A DNA stretch of 64,000 nucleotides from Mycolicibacterium bacteremicum (GCF_002086115.1 NZ_MVHJ01000001.1:62001-126000), one strand, 5' to 3'; counted from the first letter of the stretch, positions 17,630-28,139 are shown. The notes: generated by a model from the sequence alone, not told the origin. Translations and numbers: made by a program.

Positions 17630-18533
17630 ATGTCACCCTGTCGATTCCCTGAAGTGCTTCGAAGTAGATCTCGTCGGCGTCGAGTCGCCGCATGTCCTCG
17701 GCCAGGCAGTCACGGGTCTCCCGGCGCGCCAACGGAATTTGCGCATCCGGCTTCCCGGTGCGGGTGAGCGTCGCGGTGACCCCGTCCTGCGGACGGCTCA
17801 GCGTGATGGTCTCGCTGGCACGGGTCAGCTCGACCTTGAGCTCACCGACCGCCCGGGTCACCGGGCAGTCCAGTCGGCCGGCCAGCCAACCGGCCAGGAT
17901 GTCGAGCGCCGGCTCCTCGCGAAGCCCGGAAACCACCGCCGAGGTGATCGGCTCATGCGGAGCCTGATCGACCGCCGCCGTGAGCAGCGCACGCCAGTAG
18001 GTGATCCGGCTCCAGGCCAGGTCGGTGTCGCCGGCGGTGTATCCGGCCAGCCGGCTCTTGATGCAGGCCAGCGGATTCTCACCGTTGGTGGCATCGGTGA
18101 TCCGGCGAATCGCCAACTTGCCCAGCGGATCCTGTGCGGGAACCGGCGGTGCGAGATCCGGCCACCACGTCACCACCGGGGTGTCGGGCAGCAGGAACGG
18201 GGTGACCACGCTGCTGGCATGGTTGGCCAGCGGACCGGACAGCCGCAGGACCACGACCTCGTTGGCGCCGGCGTCACTGCCGATCCGCAACTGGGCGTCC
18301 AGGCGGGCCTCCAGACTGAGCCGGTCCCCGGGGATCACCACGATCACCCGGCACGGGTGTTCGCGGCTGGCGGCGTTGGCGGCCTCGATCGAATCCTCCA
18401 GTACCGCTTCGGTATCCGGCGCGATGACCAAGGTCAGCACCCGGCCCAGGGTGATCGCGCCGCCCTCCTCGCGCAGGGCGACGATCTTCTTGTTGATGGC
18501 GCCGGTATTGGTGTCGGGCAGATCGATGATCAT
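17622..18533 (-). CDS. opcA: OpcA, glucose-6-phosphate dehydrogenase assembly/allosteric protein
   Basis: OpcA associates with glucose-6-phosphate dehydrogenase and tunes its activity and redox response in actinobacteria and cyanobacteria. The 303-residue product (the length known for M. tuberculosis OpcA) begins [20 protein letters not shown]. It contains the typical [16 protein letters not shown] segment ([17 protein letters not shown]) and the ITDATNG block. The ATG at 18533 is clear; the longer frame to 18761 only overlaps zwf. Its start is 49 bases after the zwf stop and its 3' end overlaps pgl, as expected for an operon. Confidence 0.95.
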   Translation of the reverse strand: MIIDLPDTNTGAINKKIVALREEGGAITLGRVLTLVIAPDTEAVLEDSIEAANAASREHPCRVIVVIPGDRLSLEARLDAQLRIGSDAGANEVVVLRLSGPLANHASSVVTPFLLPDTPVVTWWPDLAPPVPAQDPLGKLAIRRITDATNGENPLACIKSRLAGYTAGDTDLAWSRITYWRALLTAAVDQAPHEPITSAVVSGLREEPALDILAGWLAGRLDCPVTRAVGELKVELTRASETITLSRPQDGVTATLTRTGKPDAQIPLARRETRDCLAEDMRRLDADEIYFEALQGIDRVTYV

Positions 18534-18582
18534 TGCTCGGCTACTCCTCGCTGCGCTCGTCGCTCGTGGTCGCCGCTGCCGG

Positions 18583-20124
18583 TCACGGCCGTCGCCATTC
18601 GCGTCCGGTCCGGCGCAACATCTCGAACGCTGAGTCCGGACCCCAGGTGCCGGACTCATAGCTGTCCGGTTTGCCGTGTGAGGCCCAGTAATCGAGCGCG
18701 GGATCCAGGATCTTCCAGGACAGTTCGACCTCGGCGTTGACCGGGAACAGCGACGGCTCACCGAGGAGCACGTCCAGGATCAGCCGCTCGTAGGCCTCGG
18801 GTGACTCCTCGGCGAACGCCGAACCGTAGGAGAAGTCCATGCTGACATCGCGAACCTCCATGGCGTTGCCCGGCACCTTCGAGCCGAACCGCAGGGTGAT
18901 GCCCTCATCGGGCTGCACCCTGATCACCAGCGCGTTCTTACCGAGTTCTTCGGTCATGGTGGCGTCGAACGGCAGATGCGGCGCTCGCTTGAACACCAGC
19001 GCGATCTCGGTGACCCTGCGGCCCAGACGTTTTCCGGTGCGCAGGTAGAACGGCACACCGGCCCAGCGGCGGGTGTCGACGTCCACTGTGATCGCAGCGA
19101 AGGTCTCCGTCGACGAGGTCTGGGAGAAGCCCTCCTCGTCGAGCAGGCCGACCACCTTCTCGCCGCCCTGCCAACCGGCGGCGTACTGGCCGCGCGACGT
19201 GGTCTGGTCGAGAGGTTCGGCGAGCCTGCTGGCGGCGAGCACCTTGATCTTCTCGGCCTGTAGTTCGGCGGGGGAGAAGCTGACCGGCTCCTCCATGGCC
19301 GTCAGCGCCAGCAGCTGGATCAGATGGTTCTGGATGACGTCGCGGGCGGCACCGACCCCGTCGTAGTACCCGCCGCGCCCGCCCAGTCCGATGTCCTCGG
19401 CCATCGTGATCTGCACGTGGTCGACGTAATGGGCGTTCCAGATCGGCTCGAACATCTCATTGGCGAAGCGCAGCGCCAGAATGTTCTGCACCGTCTCCTT
19501 ACCCAGATAGTGGTCGATGCGGAACACCGACGACTCCGGGAACACGCTGTTGACCAGCCCGTTGAGCTCCTCGGCACTGGACAGGTCATGGCCGAACGGC
19601 TTCTCGATGACCACCCGGCTCCAGCTGTCACCGTCCTTGGCGGCCAGGCCCGACCGGGACAGCTGCTCGAGCACCTGCGGGAACGCCTTGGGCGGGATCG
19701 ACAGGTAGAACGCGTGATTGCCGTTGGTGCCGCGTTCGACGTCGAGGGTGTGCAACGTCTCGGCCAAGTGTCCGAAGGCCGCGTCGTCGTCGAATGCGCC
19801 CTGGACGAACCGGAAGCCCTCCGCCAGGCGGTCCCAGACCTCCTGGCGGAACGGGGTGCGCGCGTGCTGTTTGACGGCGTCGTAGACCACCTGGCCGAAA
19901 TCCTCGTCGGCCCAGTCCCGGCGGGCGAAGCCGACGAGCGCGAAACTCGGCGGCAACAGCCCGCGGTTGGCCAGGTCGTAGATCGCCGGCATCAGCTTCT
20001 TGCGCGCCAGATCGCCGGTGACCCCGAAGATCACCACCGCGCACGGCCCCGCGATACGGGGCATGCGCTTGTCGCGCTTGTCCCGCAGCGGGTTGTGCCA
20101 TGCCGGAGCCTCGGTTGTGCTCAT
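18583..20124 (-). CDS. zwf: Glucose-6-phosphate dehydrogenase
   Basis: Zwf oxidises glucose 6-phosphate to the lactone and yields NADPH (or F420H2-independent reducing power). The 513-residue enzyme has the nucleotide-binding motif VVIFGVTGDLARKKLMPA and the active-site peptide FRIDHYLGKETVQNILALRFAN. The substrate-side block VVIEKPFGHDLSSAEELN and the C-terminal DVLLGEPSLFPVNAEVELSW are also typical. ATG 20124 has a GAGGG ribosome site ten bases upstream. It sits between tal and opcA in the Rv1447c position, the zwf2-type gene of mycobacteria. It is intact and of normal length. Confidence 0.97.
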   Translation of the reverse strand: MSTTEAPAWHNPLRDKRDKRMPRIAGPCAVVIFGVTGDLARKKLMPAIYDLANRGLLPPSFALVGFARRDWADEDFGQVVYDAVKQHARTPFRQEVWDRLAEGFRFVQGAFDDDAAFGHLAETLHTLDVERGTNGNHAFYLSIPPKAFPQVLEQLSRSGLAAKDGDSWSRVVIEKPFGHDLSSAEELNGLVNSVFPESSVFRIDHYLGKETVQNILALRFANEMFEPIWNAHYVDHVQITMAEDIGLGGRGGYYDGVGAARDVIQNHLIQLLALTAMEEPVSFSPAELQAEKIKVLAASRLAEPLDQTTSRGQYAAGWQGGEKVVGLLDEEGFSQTSSTETFAAITVDVDTRRWAGVPFYLRTGKRLGRRVTEIALVFKRAPHLPFDATMTEELGKNALVIRVQPDEGITLRFGSKVPGNAMEVRDVSMDFSYGSAFAEESPEAYERLILDVLLGEPSLFPVNAEVELSWKILDPALDYWASHGKPDSYESGTWGPDSAFEMLRRTGREWRRP

Positions 20125-20156
20125 CGCGTGTCCCTCTGCTGGTCGCGTCGGAGCGG

Positions 20157-21272
20157 CTATTTCTTGGCGGCGTCGAGCTGTCCCTGGGTGGCTTCCATCA
20201 GCTCGGCCCAGGACTTCTCGAACTTCTCCACGCCCTCCTCTTCGAGGGTGATGAACACGTCGTCCTTGTCGATGCCGATCTCGACCAGGGCGTCGAACAC
20301 CTGCTGGGCCTCGGCGGCGGTGCCGCTGACCGTGTCACCGGTGACCACTCCGTGGTCGGCGACGGCGTCCAGCGTCTTCTCCGGCATGGTGTTCACCGTG
20401 TTGGGTGCCACCAGCTCGGTCACGTACAGGGTGTCGGAGTAGTCCGGATTCTTCACGCCGGTCGATGCCCACAGCGGGCGCTGGGCCCGGGCGCCGTCGG
20501 CCTTCAGCGCGGCGAACCGCTCGCCACCGAAAGCGTCCTCGTAGGCCGCGTAGGCCAGTCGCGCGTTGGCCACGCCGGCCTTGCCGCGCAGATCGAGCGC
20601 CTGCTGCGACCCGATCTTCTCCAGCCGGGCGTCGATCTCGCTGTCGACGCGCGAGACGAAGAACGAGGCGACGGAGTGGATCTTGGACAGATCGTGGCCG
20701 GCTTCCTTGGCCTTCTCCAGTCCGGCCAGATAGGCGTCGATGACCGCCTTGTGCCGCTCCACCGAGAAGATCAGCGTCACGTTGACCGAGATGCCCTCGG
20801 CGATCACCGCGGTGATGGCGGGCAGGCCGGCCTGCGTCGCGGGGATCTTGATCAGCAGGTTGGGCCGGTCGACGATCTTCCACAGCTCGATGGCCTGCAG
20901 GATCGTCTTGTCGGTGTCGTGCGCCAGCCGGGGATCGACCTCGATGGAGACCCGGCCGTCGACGCCGTCGGTGGCCTCGTAGGTCTTGGCCAGCACATCG
21001 CAGGCGTTGCGGACGTCGTCGGTGGTGACGGTGCGGATGGTGGCATCCACATCGGCGCCCTGCGCGGCGAGCTCGTTGACCTGGTCGTCGTAGGCGTTGC
21101 CCTTGGACAGTGCGGCCTGGAAGATCGACGGGTTGGTGGTCACCCCGACGACGCTCTTGGTGGCGATCAGGTCGGCCAGGTTGCCGGTCTGCAGCCGCTC
21201 ACGGGACAGGTCGTCGAGCCACACGGATACGCCGGCGGCGGACAGTGCTGCGAGATTTTCGTTCTGGGACAT
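20157..21272 (-). CDS. tal: Transaldolase
   Basis: Transaldolase moves a three-carbon dihydroxyacetone unit between sugar phosphates in the non-oxidative pentose phosphate pathway. The 371-residue protein has the TIM-barrel signatures [16 protein letters not shown] near the N-terminus and [13 protein letters not shown]. The Schiff-base lysine is in [15 protein letters not shown], and [19 protein letters not shown] follows. The start [27 protein letters not shown] is standard for actinobacterial transaldolases. It lies 32 bases before zwf and 70 bases after tkt, a gap filled by a tandem 26-base repeat. Confidence 0.97.
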   Translation of the reverse strand: MSQNENLAALSAAGVSVWLDDLSRERLQTGNLADLIATKSVVGVTTNPSIFQAALSKGNAYDDQVNELAAQGADVDATIRTVTTDDVRNACDVLAKTYEATDGVDGRVSIEVDPRLAHDTDKTILQAIELWKIVDRPNLLIKIPATQAGLPAITAVIAEGISVNVTLIFSVERHKAVIDAYLAGLEKAKEAGHDLSKIHSVASFFVSRVDSEIDARLEKIGSQQALDLRGKAGVANARLAYAAYEDAFGGERFAALKADGARAQRPLWASTGVKNPDYSDTLYVTELVAPNTVNTMPEKTLDAVADHGVVTGDTVSGTAAEAQQVFDALVEIGIDKDDVFITLEEEGVEKFEKSWAELMEATQGQLDAAKK

Positions 21273-21294
21273 GATGTTTCGCCCTACCTTCTAG

Positions 21295-21346
21295 TTGTCT
21301 TCCGACCGCCGGGCGGTCAATTGTCTTCCGACCGCCAGGCGGTCAA
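21295..21346. repeat. Tandem 26-bp repeat at the tkt 3' end
   Basis: Two adjacent 26-base units (21295-21320 and 21321-21346) differ at one base. Each unit contains GACCGCC-N-GGCGGTC, a perfect 7-bp stem, so the transcript can form two small hairpins. The unit nearer tkt includes its TGA stop. The duplication fills most of the tkt-tal gap and may affect readthrough or mRNA stability within the operon. Confidence 0.8.
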
Positions 21347-23433
21347 TTGTCCAGGGTGCGTTCGGCGGCTGCGACGACGTTCTCGGCGGTGAAGCCGAAC
21401 TCGCGGAACAGCGTCTTGTCGTCGGCGGATTCGCCGTAGTGCTCGATCGAGACGATCTCGCCGGTGTCTCCGACGAGCTTGTGCCACGGCTGGGCGATTC
21501 CGGCCTCGACGGCCACGCGGGCCGACACCCCGGGCGGTAGTACCGAATCGCGGTACTCCTTGGGCTGGCTCTCGAACCACTCCACACACGGCATCGACAC
21601 GACGGCCGCGACGACATCCTTCTCGGCCAACAGCTTCTTGGCCTCGACGGCCAACTGCAGCTCCGAACCGGTGGCGATGATGATGACGTCCGCGCCGGTC
21701 GCGTCATCGCCGCCGAGCACGTAACCGCCCTTGGCGACGCCGTCGGAATCGGTGCCCTCCAGGACCGGGATGCCCTGACGGGTCAGGATGAAACCGACCG
21801 GTCCGCTGCCGTTGCCGCGGGCCACGATGCTGCGCCAGGCGTAGGCGGTCTCGTTCGGGTCGCCCGGACGCACCACCGACAGGTTCGGGATGGCGCGCAG
21901 GGCGGCCAGGTGCTCGATCGGCTGGTGCGTGGGTCCGTCCTCGCCGAGGCCGATCGAGTCGTGCGTCCAGATGTAGATGGTGTCGATGTCCATCAGCGAG
22001 GCCAGCCGCACCGCAGGCCGCATGTAATCGGAGAACTGCAGGAAGGTGCCGCCGAATGCGCGGGTGGGGCCGTGCAGCACGATGCCGGAGAGGATGGATC
22101 CCATCGCGTGCTCGCGGATACCGAAGTGCAGCACCCGGCCGTACCAGTCGGCGCTGAAATCGTCGGTGGAGATGCTCGGCGGGCCGAACGACTTCACACC
22201 CTTGATGGTGGTGTTGTTGCTGCCCGCGAGATCGGCCGAGCCGCCCCACAATTCGGGCAGCTTCGGCGCGACGTCATTGAGCACCTGACCGAATGCGGCG
22301 CGGGTGGCCAGGGCCTTGGAACCGGGCTCCCAGTAGGTCAGGTCGGCGTCCCAACCCTCGGGCAGTTCCTCGGCGGTCAGTCGGTCGAGCAGCTTCTTGC
22401 GCTCGGGCTCGCGCTCGGCCCAGGCGTCGAAGTCGGTCTGCCACTTCTCGTGTGCCTCGCGGCCGCGGTCGACGAGCTTGCGGGTGTGCTCGATGACCTC
22501 GGGGCGGACCTCGAACTTCTTGTCCGGGTCGAAGCCCAGGATCTTCTTGGTGGCCGCGACCTCGTCGTCACCGAGTGCCGAGCCGTGCACGCCGCCGGTG
22601 TTCATCTTGGTGGGGGCGGGGTAGCCGATGATGGTGCGCAGCGAGATGAACGACGGCTTGTCGGTGACCTTCTTGGCCTCGGCGATGGCGGCCTCGATCC
22701 CGACGACGTTCTCGCCGCCCTCGACCTCCTGCACGTGCCAGCCGTAGGCCCGGTAGCGGTCGGCGACGTTCTCGCTGAGCGCGATGTCGGTGTCGTGCTC
22801 GATGGAGATGTGGTTCTTGTCGTAGAACACGATCAGGTTGCCCAACTGCTGGGTGCCGGCCAGCGAGGACGCCTCGCTGGTGACGCCCTCCTCGATGTCA
22901 CCGTCGGAGGCGATCACGTAGATGTAGTGGTCGAACGGGCTCTCGCCGGCCGGGGCGTCCGGGTCGAACAGGCCGCGCTCGTAGCGGGCGGCCATCGCCA
23001 TCCCGACCGCCGAGGCCAGACCCTGGCCGAGCGGTCCGGTGGTGATCTCGACGCCCTTGGTGTGCCGGAACTCCGGGTGGCCCGGCGTCTTGGACTTGAA
23101 GGTGCGCAGCGCCTCGATATCGTCGATCTCCAGACCGAACCCGCCCAGGAACAGCTGCAGGTAGATGGTCAGGCTGGAGTGACCGCAGGACAGCACGAAG
23201 CGGTCCCGGCCGAGCCAGTGCACATCGGACGGGTCGTGGCGCAGCTGGCGCTGGAACAGCGTGTAGGCCAGCGGGGCGAGGCTCATGGCGGTGCCCGGGT
23301 GGCCGTTGCCGACCTTCTGCACGGCGTCGGCGGCCAGCACGCGCACGGTGTCCACGGCGGCGGTGTCGACCTCGGTCCAGTCGTCGGGATGATGCGGTTG
23401 TGTGAGGGCAGAGATTTCTTCGACGGTGGTCAC
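21343..23433 (-). CDS. tkt: Transketolase
   Basis: Transketolase transfers two-carbon units with thiamine diphosphate and links the pentose phosphate pathway to glycolysis. The 696-residue enzyme has the cofactor motifs [31 protein letters not shown] (residues bracketed by the typical GD and N), [16 protein letters not shown], and the pyrimidine-domain block [16 protein letters not shown]. The GTG at 23433 ([19 protein letters not shown]) has AGGAG just upstream; the frame's earlier ATG at 23481 would precede that site. It is first in the operon tkt-tal-zwf-opcA-pgl and divergent from ctaB. The PE_PGRS gene I remember in this gap in M. tuberculosis is absent. Confidence 0.96.
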   Translation of the reverse strand: MTTVEEISALTQPHHPDDWTEVDTAAVDTVRVLAADAVQKVGNGHPGTAMSLAPLAYTLFQRQLRHDPSDVHWLGRDRFVLSCGHSSLTIYLQLFLGGFGLEIDDIEALRTFKSKTPGHPEFRHTKGVEITTGPLGQGLASAVGMAMAARYERGLFDPDAPAGESPFDHYIYVIASDGDIEEGVTSEASSLAGTQQLGNLIVFYDKNHISIEHDTDIALSENVADRYRAYGWHVQEVEGGENVVGIEAAIAEAKKVTDKPSFISLRTIIGYPAPTKMNTGGVHGSALGDDEVAATKKILGFDPDKKFEVRPEVIEHTRKLVDRGREAHEKWQTDFDAWAEREPERKKLLDRLTAEELPEGWDADLTYWEPGSKALATRAAFGQVLNDVAPKLPELWGGSADLAGSNNTTIKGVKSFGPPSISTDDFSADWYGRVLHFGIREHAMGSILSGIVLHGPTRAFGGTFLQFSDYMRPAVRLASLMDIDTIYIWTHDSIGLGEDGPTHQPIEHLAALRAIPNLSVVRPGDPNETAYAWRSIVARGNGSGPVGFILTRQGIPVLEGTDSDGVAKGGYVLGGDDATGADVIIIATGSELQLAVEAKKLLAEKDVVAAVVSMPCVEWFESQPKEYRDSVLPPGVSARVAVEAGIAQPWHKLVGDTGEIVSIEHYGESADDKTLFREFGFTAENVVAAAERTLDN

Positions 23434-23647
23434 TACCTTCACTCCTACTTTCGCAAAACGGTGGACTTCTACCTCAAACACCCTAGTGCTGTTGTCTTAT
23501 CCGCCGCAGACCGGTTCGGGCAGGTTTGGGCTGCCGTTCACACCGAACTCACCGCGAACCGACCCTGCGGTGTCAGCCCGATCGGGGTGCGGTCTACCAT
23601 CGTCTGTAGTAGAAGCCCGCGTGACCGCTGCCCGAGGAGTTATTTGC

Positions 23648-24574
23648 GTGAGCATTCGCGAGCGCCGGTCGGTCAGTAGGGAACCGAATCGGATTCGCAC
23701 CACGGTGTTGGCGTACGTGGCGTTGACCAAGCCGCGCGTCATCGAATTGCTGCTGGTGACGGCCATTCCGGCGATGCTGTTGGCCGACCGCGGCACCGTT
23801 GATCCGCTGCTGATCCTGAACACGTTGATCGGCGGCATGATGGCCGCCGCCGGCGCCAACACGCTCAACTGCGTGGCCGACGCCGACATCGACAAGGTGA
23901 TGAAGCGCACGGCGCTGCGGCCACTGGCCAAGGCGTCGGTACCCACCCGCAACGCGCTGATCTTCGGGCTCATCCTGACGGTGGGGTCGTTCGCCTGGCT
24001 GTGGTGGACGACCAACCTGCTCTCCGGCGTGCTCGGCCTGGTGACCATCGCGTTCTACGTGTTCGTCTACACGCTGCTGCTCAAGCGCCGCACCTCGCAG
24101 AACGTGGTCTGGGGCGGGGCGGCCGGCTGCATGCCGGTGATGATCGGCTGGTCGGCGGTCACCGGGACCATCCAGTGGCCCGCCCTGGTGATGTTCCTCG
24201 TCATCTTCTTCTGGACACCGCCGCACACCTGGGCGCTGGCGATGCGCTACAAGGAGGACTACAAGGCGGCCGGGGTCCCGATGCTGCCGGTGGTGGCCAC
24301 CGAACGTCAGGTCACCCGTCAGATCCTCATCTACACCTGGCTGACCGTCCTGACGACGCTGACGCTGGTGCTGGCCACCGGCTGGCTGTACGCCGCGGTC
24401 GCCGCGCTGGCCGGCGTCTGGTTCCTGGTGATGGCCCACCAGCTGTACTCCGGTGTGAAGCGCGGTGAGCCGGTCAAACCGCTGCGGTTGTTCCTGCAGT
24501 CGAACAACTACCTGGCCGTCGTGTTCTGCGCGCTCGCGGTCGACTCCGCGCTGGCGCTGCCGCAGCTGTTCTAG
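23648..24574 (+). CDS. ctaB: Protohaem IX farnesyltransferase CtaB
   Basis: CtaB prenylates haem B to haem O, the first step towards haem A for aa3 cytochrome oxidase. The 308-residue integral membrane protein has the UbiA-family motifs [15 protein letters not shown] and the second aspartate-rich loop around [15 protein letters not shown], with about eight TM segments. The N-terminal [25 protein letters not shown] is characteristic. The GTG at 23648 is preceded by GAGGAG and gives 308 residues, the length I recall for M. tuberculosis CtaB; upstream frame extension is non-coding. The partner ctaA lies 15 kb further on. Confidence 0.96.
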   Translation: MSIRERRSVSREPNRIRTTVLAYVALTKPRVIELLLVTAIPAMLLADRGTVDPLLILNTLIGGMMAAAGANTLNCVADADIDKVMKRTALRPLAKASVPTRNALIFGLILTVGSFAWLWWTTNLLSGVLGLVTIAFYVFVYTLLLKRRTSQNVVWGGAAGCMPVMIGWSAVTGTIQWPALVMFLVIFFWTPPHTWALAMRYKEDYKAAGVPMLPVVATERQVTRQILIYTWLTVLTTLTLVLATGWLYAAVAALAGVWFLVMAHQLYSGVKRGEPVKPLRLFLQSNNYLAVVFCALAVDSALALPQLF

Positions 24575-24636
24575 ACACCGGGTGTAACTCCGGCGCAACG
24601 TCGAGGTGACGGTCGGGGCCTACGGTCGGAGGCCTT

Positions 24637-25938
24637 ATGCGGAAACTACTGACCCATCCGGCGATGCAGATCGGTGTGGCCGCCGTCGGTGGCATCCTGT
24701 TCGGGTTGATCGTCGGCGACTGGGCGGCCAATCTGAAATTCGTCGGCGACATGTTCATCCGGCTCATCCAGATGTCGATCGTGCCGCTGGTGATGGCCTC
24801 GGTGATCGTCGCAACCGGGTCGATGACGGGCACCGGCACCGGCAAGATCGCCGCGCGGACATTCGGCTGGATGCTGGGCTTCTCACTGGTGGCCGCGGTG
24901 TTGGCGTGGGCGCTCAGTGTGCTGATCCGCCCGGGCGCGGGCATCGAGTTCACCGGCCCGGTGGATGCCGGCCTGCAGGAGTCGGCGCAGGAGGCGCTCG
25001 GCTGGCAGGACACCCTGCTCAACTTCGTGTCCACCAACATCTTCGCCGCCATGTCGACGGCCACCATGGTGCCGATCATCATCTTCTCGCTGCTGTTCGG
25101 GATCGCGCTGCGCCTGCAGATCGCCAGGACCGGAGACACCCGGGTGCTGAGCTTCGTCGACCAGGTTCAGCAGATCGTGCTCACCATGATCCGGCTGGTG
25201 ATGTACATCGCCCCGATCGGCGTCTTCTGTCTGTTGGCGGCGCTGGCCGGTGACGTCGGCTTCGCGGTGGTGACGACCGCGCTGAAGTACCTGGGCGCCA
25301 ACCTGGCCGGCGTCCTGATCCTGTTCGTGCTCTTCGTCGCCGTGGTGACCGTGCGCACCCGACTCAATCCCTGGTCGCTGCCGGGCAAGCTGACCGAACA
25401 GACCGCCATCGCCGTCACGACGACCAGTTCGGCGGTCACCTTCCCGACGGTGCTGCGCAACACCGTGGAGAAGGTCGGGGTGAGCCAGAAGGTTGCCAAC
25501 TTCACCCTGTCGGTGGGACTGACGATGGGCTCCTACGGGGCGGTGCTCAACTACATGATCGTCGTGATGTTCCTGGCCCAGGCGGGTGATGTGGAACTGG
25601 GCATCGGGCAGATCGTGCTCGGCATGGGGCTGGCGATCCTGCTCAACATGGGCACCATCACCGTGCCGGGCGGGTTCCCGGTGGTGGCGATGTTCCTGGC
25701 CACCTCGCTGGGATTGCCGTTCGAGGCCGTCGGGCTGCTGATCGCCGTCGACTGGTTCGCCGGCATCTTCCGCACATTCCTCAACGTCAACGGCGACACC
25801 TTCGTGGCGATGCTGGTGGCCGACGCCGATGGCGAGATCGACCGCGATGTCTACAACGGAACCAAGACCGTGACGGCCGAGGAGATCGATCTGGACGCGT
25901 ACCAGGAGGCGATGGCCCGCGCCGACGCGGCCGACTGA
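24637..25938 (+). CDS. DctA/GltP-type dicarboxylate or amino acid:cation symporter
   Basis: The 433-residue membrane protein belongs to the DAACS (GltP/DctA) family, which imports C4-dicarboxylates, glutamate or related acids with protons or sodium. It has about eight TM segments and two re-entrant hairpins. The serine-rich hairpin TTTSSAVTFPTVLRN and the TM7 region NYMIVVMFLAQ with GSYGAVLNY are typical. The C-terminal DWFAGIFRTFLNVNGDTFVA block contains the conserved Asp/Asn that bind substrate and cation. Which acid it carries cannot be decided by sequence alone. It has no counterpart that I recall in the M. tuberculosis segment and begins an accessory insertion. Confidence 0.88.
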   Translation: MRKLLTHPAMQIGVAAVGGILFGLIVGDWAANLKFVGDMFIRLIQMSIVPLVMASVIVATGSMTGTGTGKIAARTFGWMLGFSLVAAVLAWALSVLIRPGAGIEFTGPVDAGLQESAQEALGWQDTLLNFVSTNIFAAMSTATMVPIIIFSLLFGIALRLQIARTGDTRVLSFVDQVQQIVLTMIRLVMYIAPIGVFCLLAALAGDVGFAVVTTALKYLGANLAGVLILFVLFVAVVTVRTRLNPWSLPGKLTEQTAIAVTTTSSAVTFPTVLRNTVEKVGVSQKVANFTLSVGLTMGSYGAVLNYMIVVMFLAQAGDVELGIGQIVLGMGLAILLNMGTITVPGGFPVVAMFLATSLGLPFEAVGLLIAVDWFAGIFRTFLNVNGDTFVAMLVADADGEIDRDVYNGTKTVTAEEIDLDAYQEAMARADAAD

Positions 25939-25955
25939 GCGGCGCATTTGTTCTA

Positions 25956-25975
25956 CCTACCTACTAGAAGGTAGG
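25956..25975. promoter_or_regulatory. Operator-like palindrome before a TetR gene
   Basis: CCTACCTACTAGAAGGTAGG is a 20-base inverted repeat with only one mismatched pair of positions, centred on CTAG. It ends nine bases before the ATG of the TetR-family gene and resembles the AT-rich T-A-C-C-centred operators of such repressors. Autoregulation is the simplest reading. Confidence 0.7.
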
Positions 25976-25984
25976 CTGACGGGC

Positions 25985-26560
25985 ATGGGCACTCCGGACG
26001 CGATTCTGCAGGCAGCACGCGCATCGATCATCGCCGGCGGATACCAGGCGTTCAGCTACGCCGATATCGCGGCGGTCGTCGGTATCCGCAAGGCCAGCGT
26101 CCATCACCATTTCCCGACGAAGGTCGACCTGGTGCAGGAACTGGTGCGCCGCTACCGGGAGGAAGCCGCCGCCGGACTGGCCGGCATCGAGGCGCACACC
26201 GACGGTCCGCTCGACGCACTCCGGGCGTATGCCGGGTACTGGGAGACGTGCGTCGCCGAACCGGATGCCGCCTACTGCCTGTGTGCGCTTCTCGCGACAC
26301 AGATCCCGGTGCTGCCCGAGCCGGTGGCGGCGGAGGTGCGCGAGCATTTCCGGGCGTTGTCGCAGTGGCTGACGGCCGTGATCGGGCGCGGTGTGCGCGA
26401 CGGTGTGTTCACCGGGGCCGGCGACGCACGCGTCGAAGCCGAGAGCTTCATGGCGGCCGTTCACGGCGCCATGCTCACCGCCCGTGCCTACGGCGACCCG
26501 GCGGTATTCGCCACCATCGTGCAACCCGCGATCCAGCGACTCCTGACCCCGACCTCCTAG
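25985..26560 (+). CDS. TetR-family transcriptional regulator
   Basis: The 191-residue regulator has an N-terminal helix-turn-helix (residues 6-50) with GGYQAFSYADIAAVVGIRKASVHHHFPTKVDLV, the usual TetR recognition pattern. Its C-terminal ligand domain contains two adjacent cysteines' worth of thiols in AAYCLCALL. It resembles the regulators that sense small electrophiles or aromatic compounds, but the ligand is unknown. A nearly perfect palindrome overlaps its promoter. It probably controls itself and the DUF308 gene 75 bases downstream. It is part of an accessory insertion after ctaB. Confidence 0.88.
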   Translation: MGTPDAILQAARASIIAGGYQAFSYADIAAVVGIRKASVHHHFPTKVDLVQELVRRYREEAAAGLAGIEAHTDGPLDALRAYAGYWETCVAEPDAAYCLCALLATQIPVLPEPVAAEVREHFRALSQWLTAVIGRGVRDGVFTGAGDARVEAESFMAAVHGAMLTARAYGDPAVFATIVQPAIQRLLTPTS

Positions 26561-26635
26561 AACCCCGAGATCACCATCTGCGCCCGGGCCGTGGTTCGGG
26601 CGTCGATGAGCAGTGCCGCCCACCGAAGGGAAATC

Positions 26636-27205
26636 ATGACCACCGCATCCGCAACCACCGACACCGACACCGACGCCTGGCTCACCCGGTACTACTTCAC
26701 CCGGGCCGCCTTCTCGCTGGCCTGGGTGGGGGCGGCGGTAAGCCTCGCCCACAGTGGTGGCGCCGTCGTCGCGGCGTTGCTCCTGATCTATCCGGCATGG
26801 GATGCCGGCGCCAATATCGTTGACGCCCAACGCCACGGCGGATTCCGCAGGAATCCGACCCAGACGTTCAACGCCGCCGTCAGTGTGGTGACGACGCTGT
26901 CCGTCGCGGTGGCGTTGTCCACGGGCATGAACGCGGTGCTCGGCGTCTTCGGCGTGTGGGCGGCGCTGTCGGGGCTGCTGCAACTCGCCACCGGCGCGCG
27001 GCGGTGGCGGACCCACGGCGGCCAGTGGCCGATGATCGTCAGCGGCATCCAATCCACCGCCGCCGGGATCATGTTCCTGCTGCAGGCCACCGGCCCAGGG
27101 ACGCCGCAGATCACCGACATCGCGCCGTACGCCGGATTCGGGGCGTTCTACTTCCTGATCGCGGCGGTGTGGCTGACGGTGCGCACCGTGCGCGCTCGGG
27201 CCTGA
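26636..27205 (+). CDS. DUF308-type multi-TM membrane protein
   Basis: The 189-residue protein has about six hydrophobic segments and resembles HdeD-like DUF308 proteins. The conserved opening is WLTRYYFTRAAFSLAWV, and later features are YPAWDAGANIVDA and QWPMIVSGIQSTAAG. The ATG at 26636 follows GAAGGG by five bases, and the earlier in-frame start at 26591 has no ribosome site. It lies directly downstream of the TetR gene and is the likely regulated target. The biochemical role of the family is unknown; some members protect against acid stress. Confidence 0.75.
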   Translation: MTTASATTDTDTDAWLTRYYFTRAAFSLAWVGAAVSLAHSGGAVVAALLLIYPAWDAGANIVDAQRHGGFRRNPTQTFNAAVSVVTTLSVAVALSTGMNAVLGVFGVWAALSGLLQLATGARRWRTHGGQWPMIVSGIQSTAAGIMFLLQATGPGTPQITDIAPYAGFGAFYFLIAAVWLTVRTVRARA

Positions 27206-27236
27206 ACGGCGCGTCCCCTGACTACTATCTGGCGGT

Positions 27237-28139
27237 ATGACATTGCGCCGGCTGTTTCGGGGCCTGGCCGGGCTCCTGGTGTTGATGACGCTCGTGGCGT
27301 GCTCGGCCGGGGCGCCGCCCGGACAACCCGGCAGCGCCGAGGAATTCGCGGCGGGCAGCCCGACGGCCGCGCCGCTGACCGGTCCGGCGAACGACAGCGG
27401 GGCGACCGACAATGCGCCGCAGAAGATGCCGCCGGCGCCGCCCGAGGCGCCGCCACCGACCGGCCGGGACGTCGTCAAGACGGCCACCATGACGGTCACG
27501 GTGGCCGATCCCGGCAACCCGGTGGCCGCCGCCGACAGGGCGGCGGGCATCGCCGGTGACTCCGGCGGCCGTGTCGACACCCGCACCGAGTACGGCGGGT
27601 CGGAGCTGGACCCGGCCCGCGTCACGCTGACCCTGCGGGTGCCTGCCGACAAGCTGGACGGCGTGATCGACCGACTCAAGGCGTTGGGCACCGTGGATGC
27701 GCTGGACCTGCGGGCCGAAGATGTCACGAGCCGGCGCGTCGATCTGGACGCCCGGATCACGGCATTGCAGACCTCGGTGGACCGGCTGCTGGCGATCATG
27801 CGCGATGCGCGCGATCCCTCGGCGCTGATCGAGGCCGAGAACGCGCTCTCGCAACGGCAGGCCGACCTGGACAGCCTGCGCGCGCAGCGGGCCGCCCTGG
27901 GAGATCAGATCGCGCTGAGCACGCTCACCGTCGATCTGATCGCGCCGGACGTCGGCGGACCCGCTCCGCAGCAGTACCGGGGCTTCCTCGGACAGGTCGA
28001 ACGAGGATGGGATGCCCTGGTGGACACCGGGACTCACATGTTCCTGCTGGTCGGCCTGATGCTGCCGTGGGTGGGCGCGGTACTGGTGCTGCTGGCTCTG
28101 GTGTACGCCGTCTTCCGGCTGGCCGCGCGCCGGCGTTAG
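27237..28139 (+). CDS. DUF4349 lipoprotein
   Basis: This 300-residue exported protein has a lipoprotein signal (LVAC, Cys22), a Pro/Ala/Thr-rich linker to about residue 75, and a DUF4349 domain. The domain starts RDVVKTATMTVTV and includes SGGRVDTRTEYGG and VTLTLRVPADKLDGVIDRLKAL. A coiled-coil stretch follows (about residues 180-225), then a C-terminal TM segment near residues 265-295. Lipid-anchored and TM-anchored ends suggest it spans the periplasm. The function of the family is unknown. TACTAT lies eight bases before the ATG. The last four bases overlap the convergent qor gene. Confidence 0.85.
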   Translation: MTLRRLFRGLAGLLVLMTLVACSAGAPPGQPGSAEEFAAGSPTAAPLTGPANDSGATDNAPQKMPPAPPEAPPPTGRDVVKTATMTVTVADPGNPVAAADRAAGIAGDSGGRVDTRTEYGGSELDPARVTLTLRVPADKLDGVIDRLKALGTVDALDLRAEDVTSRRVDLDARITALQTSVDRLLAIMRDARDPSALIEAENALSQRQADLDSLRAQRAALGDQIALSTLTVDLIAPDVGGPAPQQYRGFLGQVERGWDALVDTGTHMFLLVGLMLPWVGAVLVLLALVYAVFRLAARRR

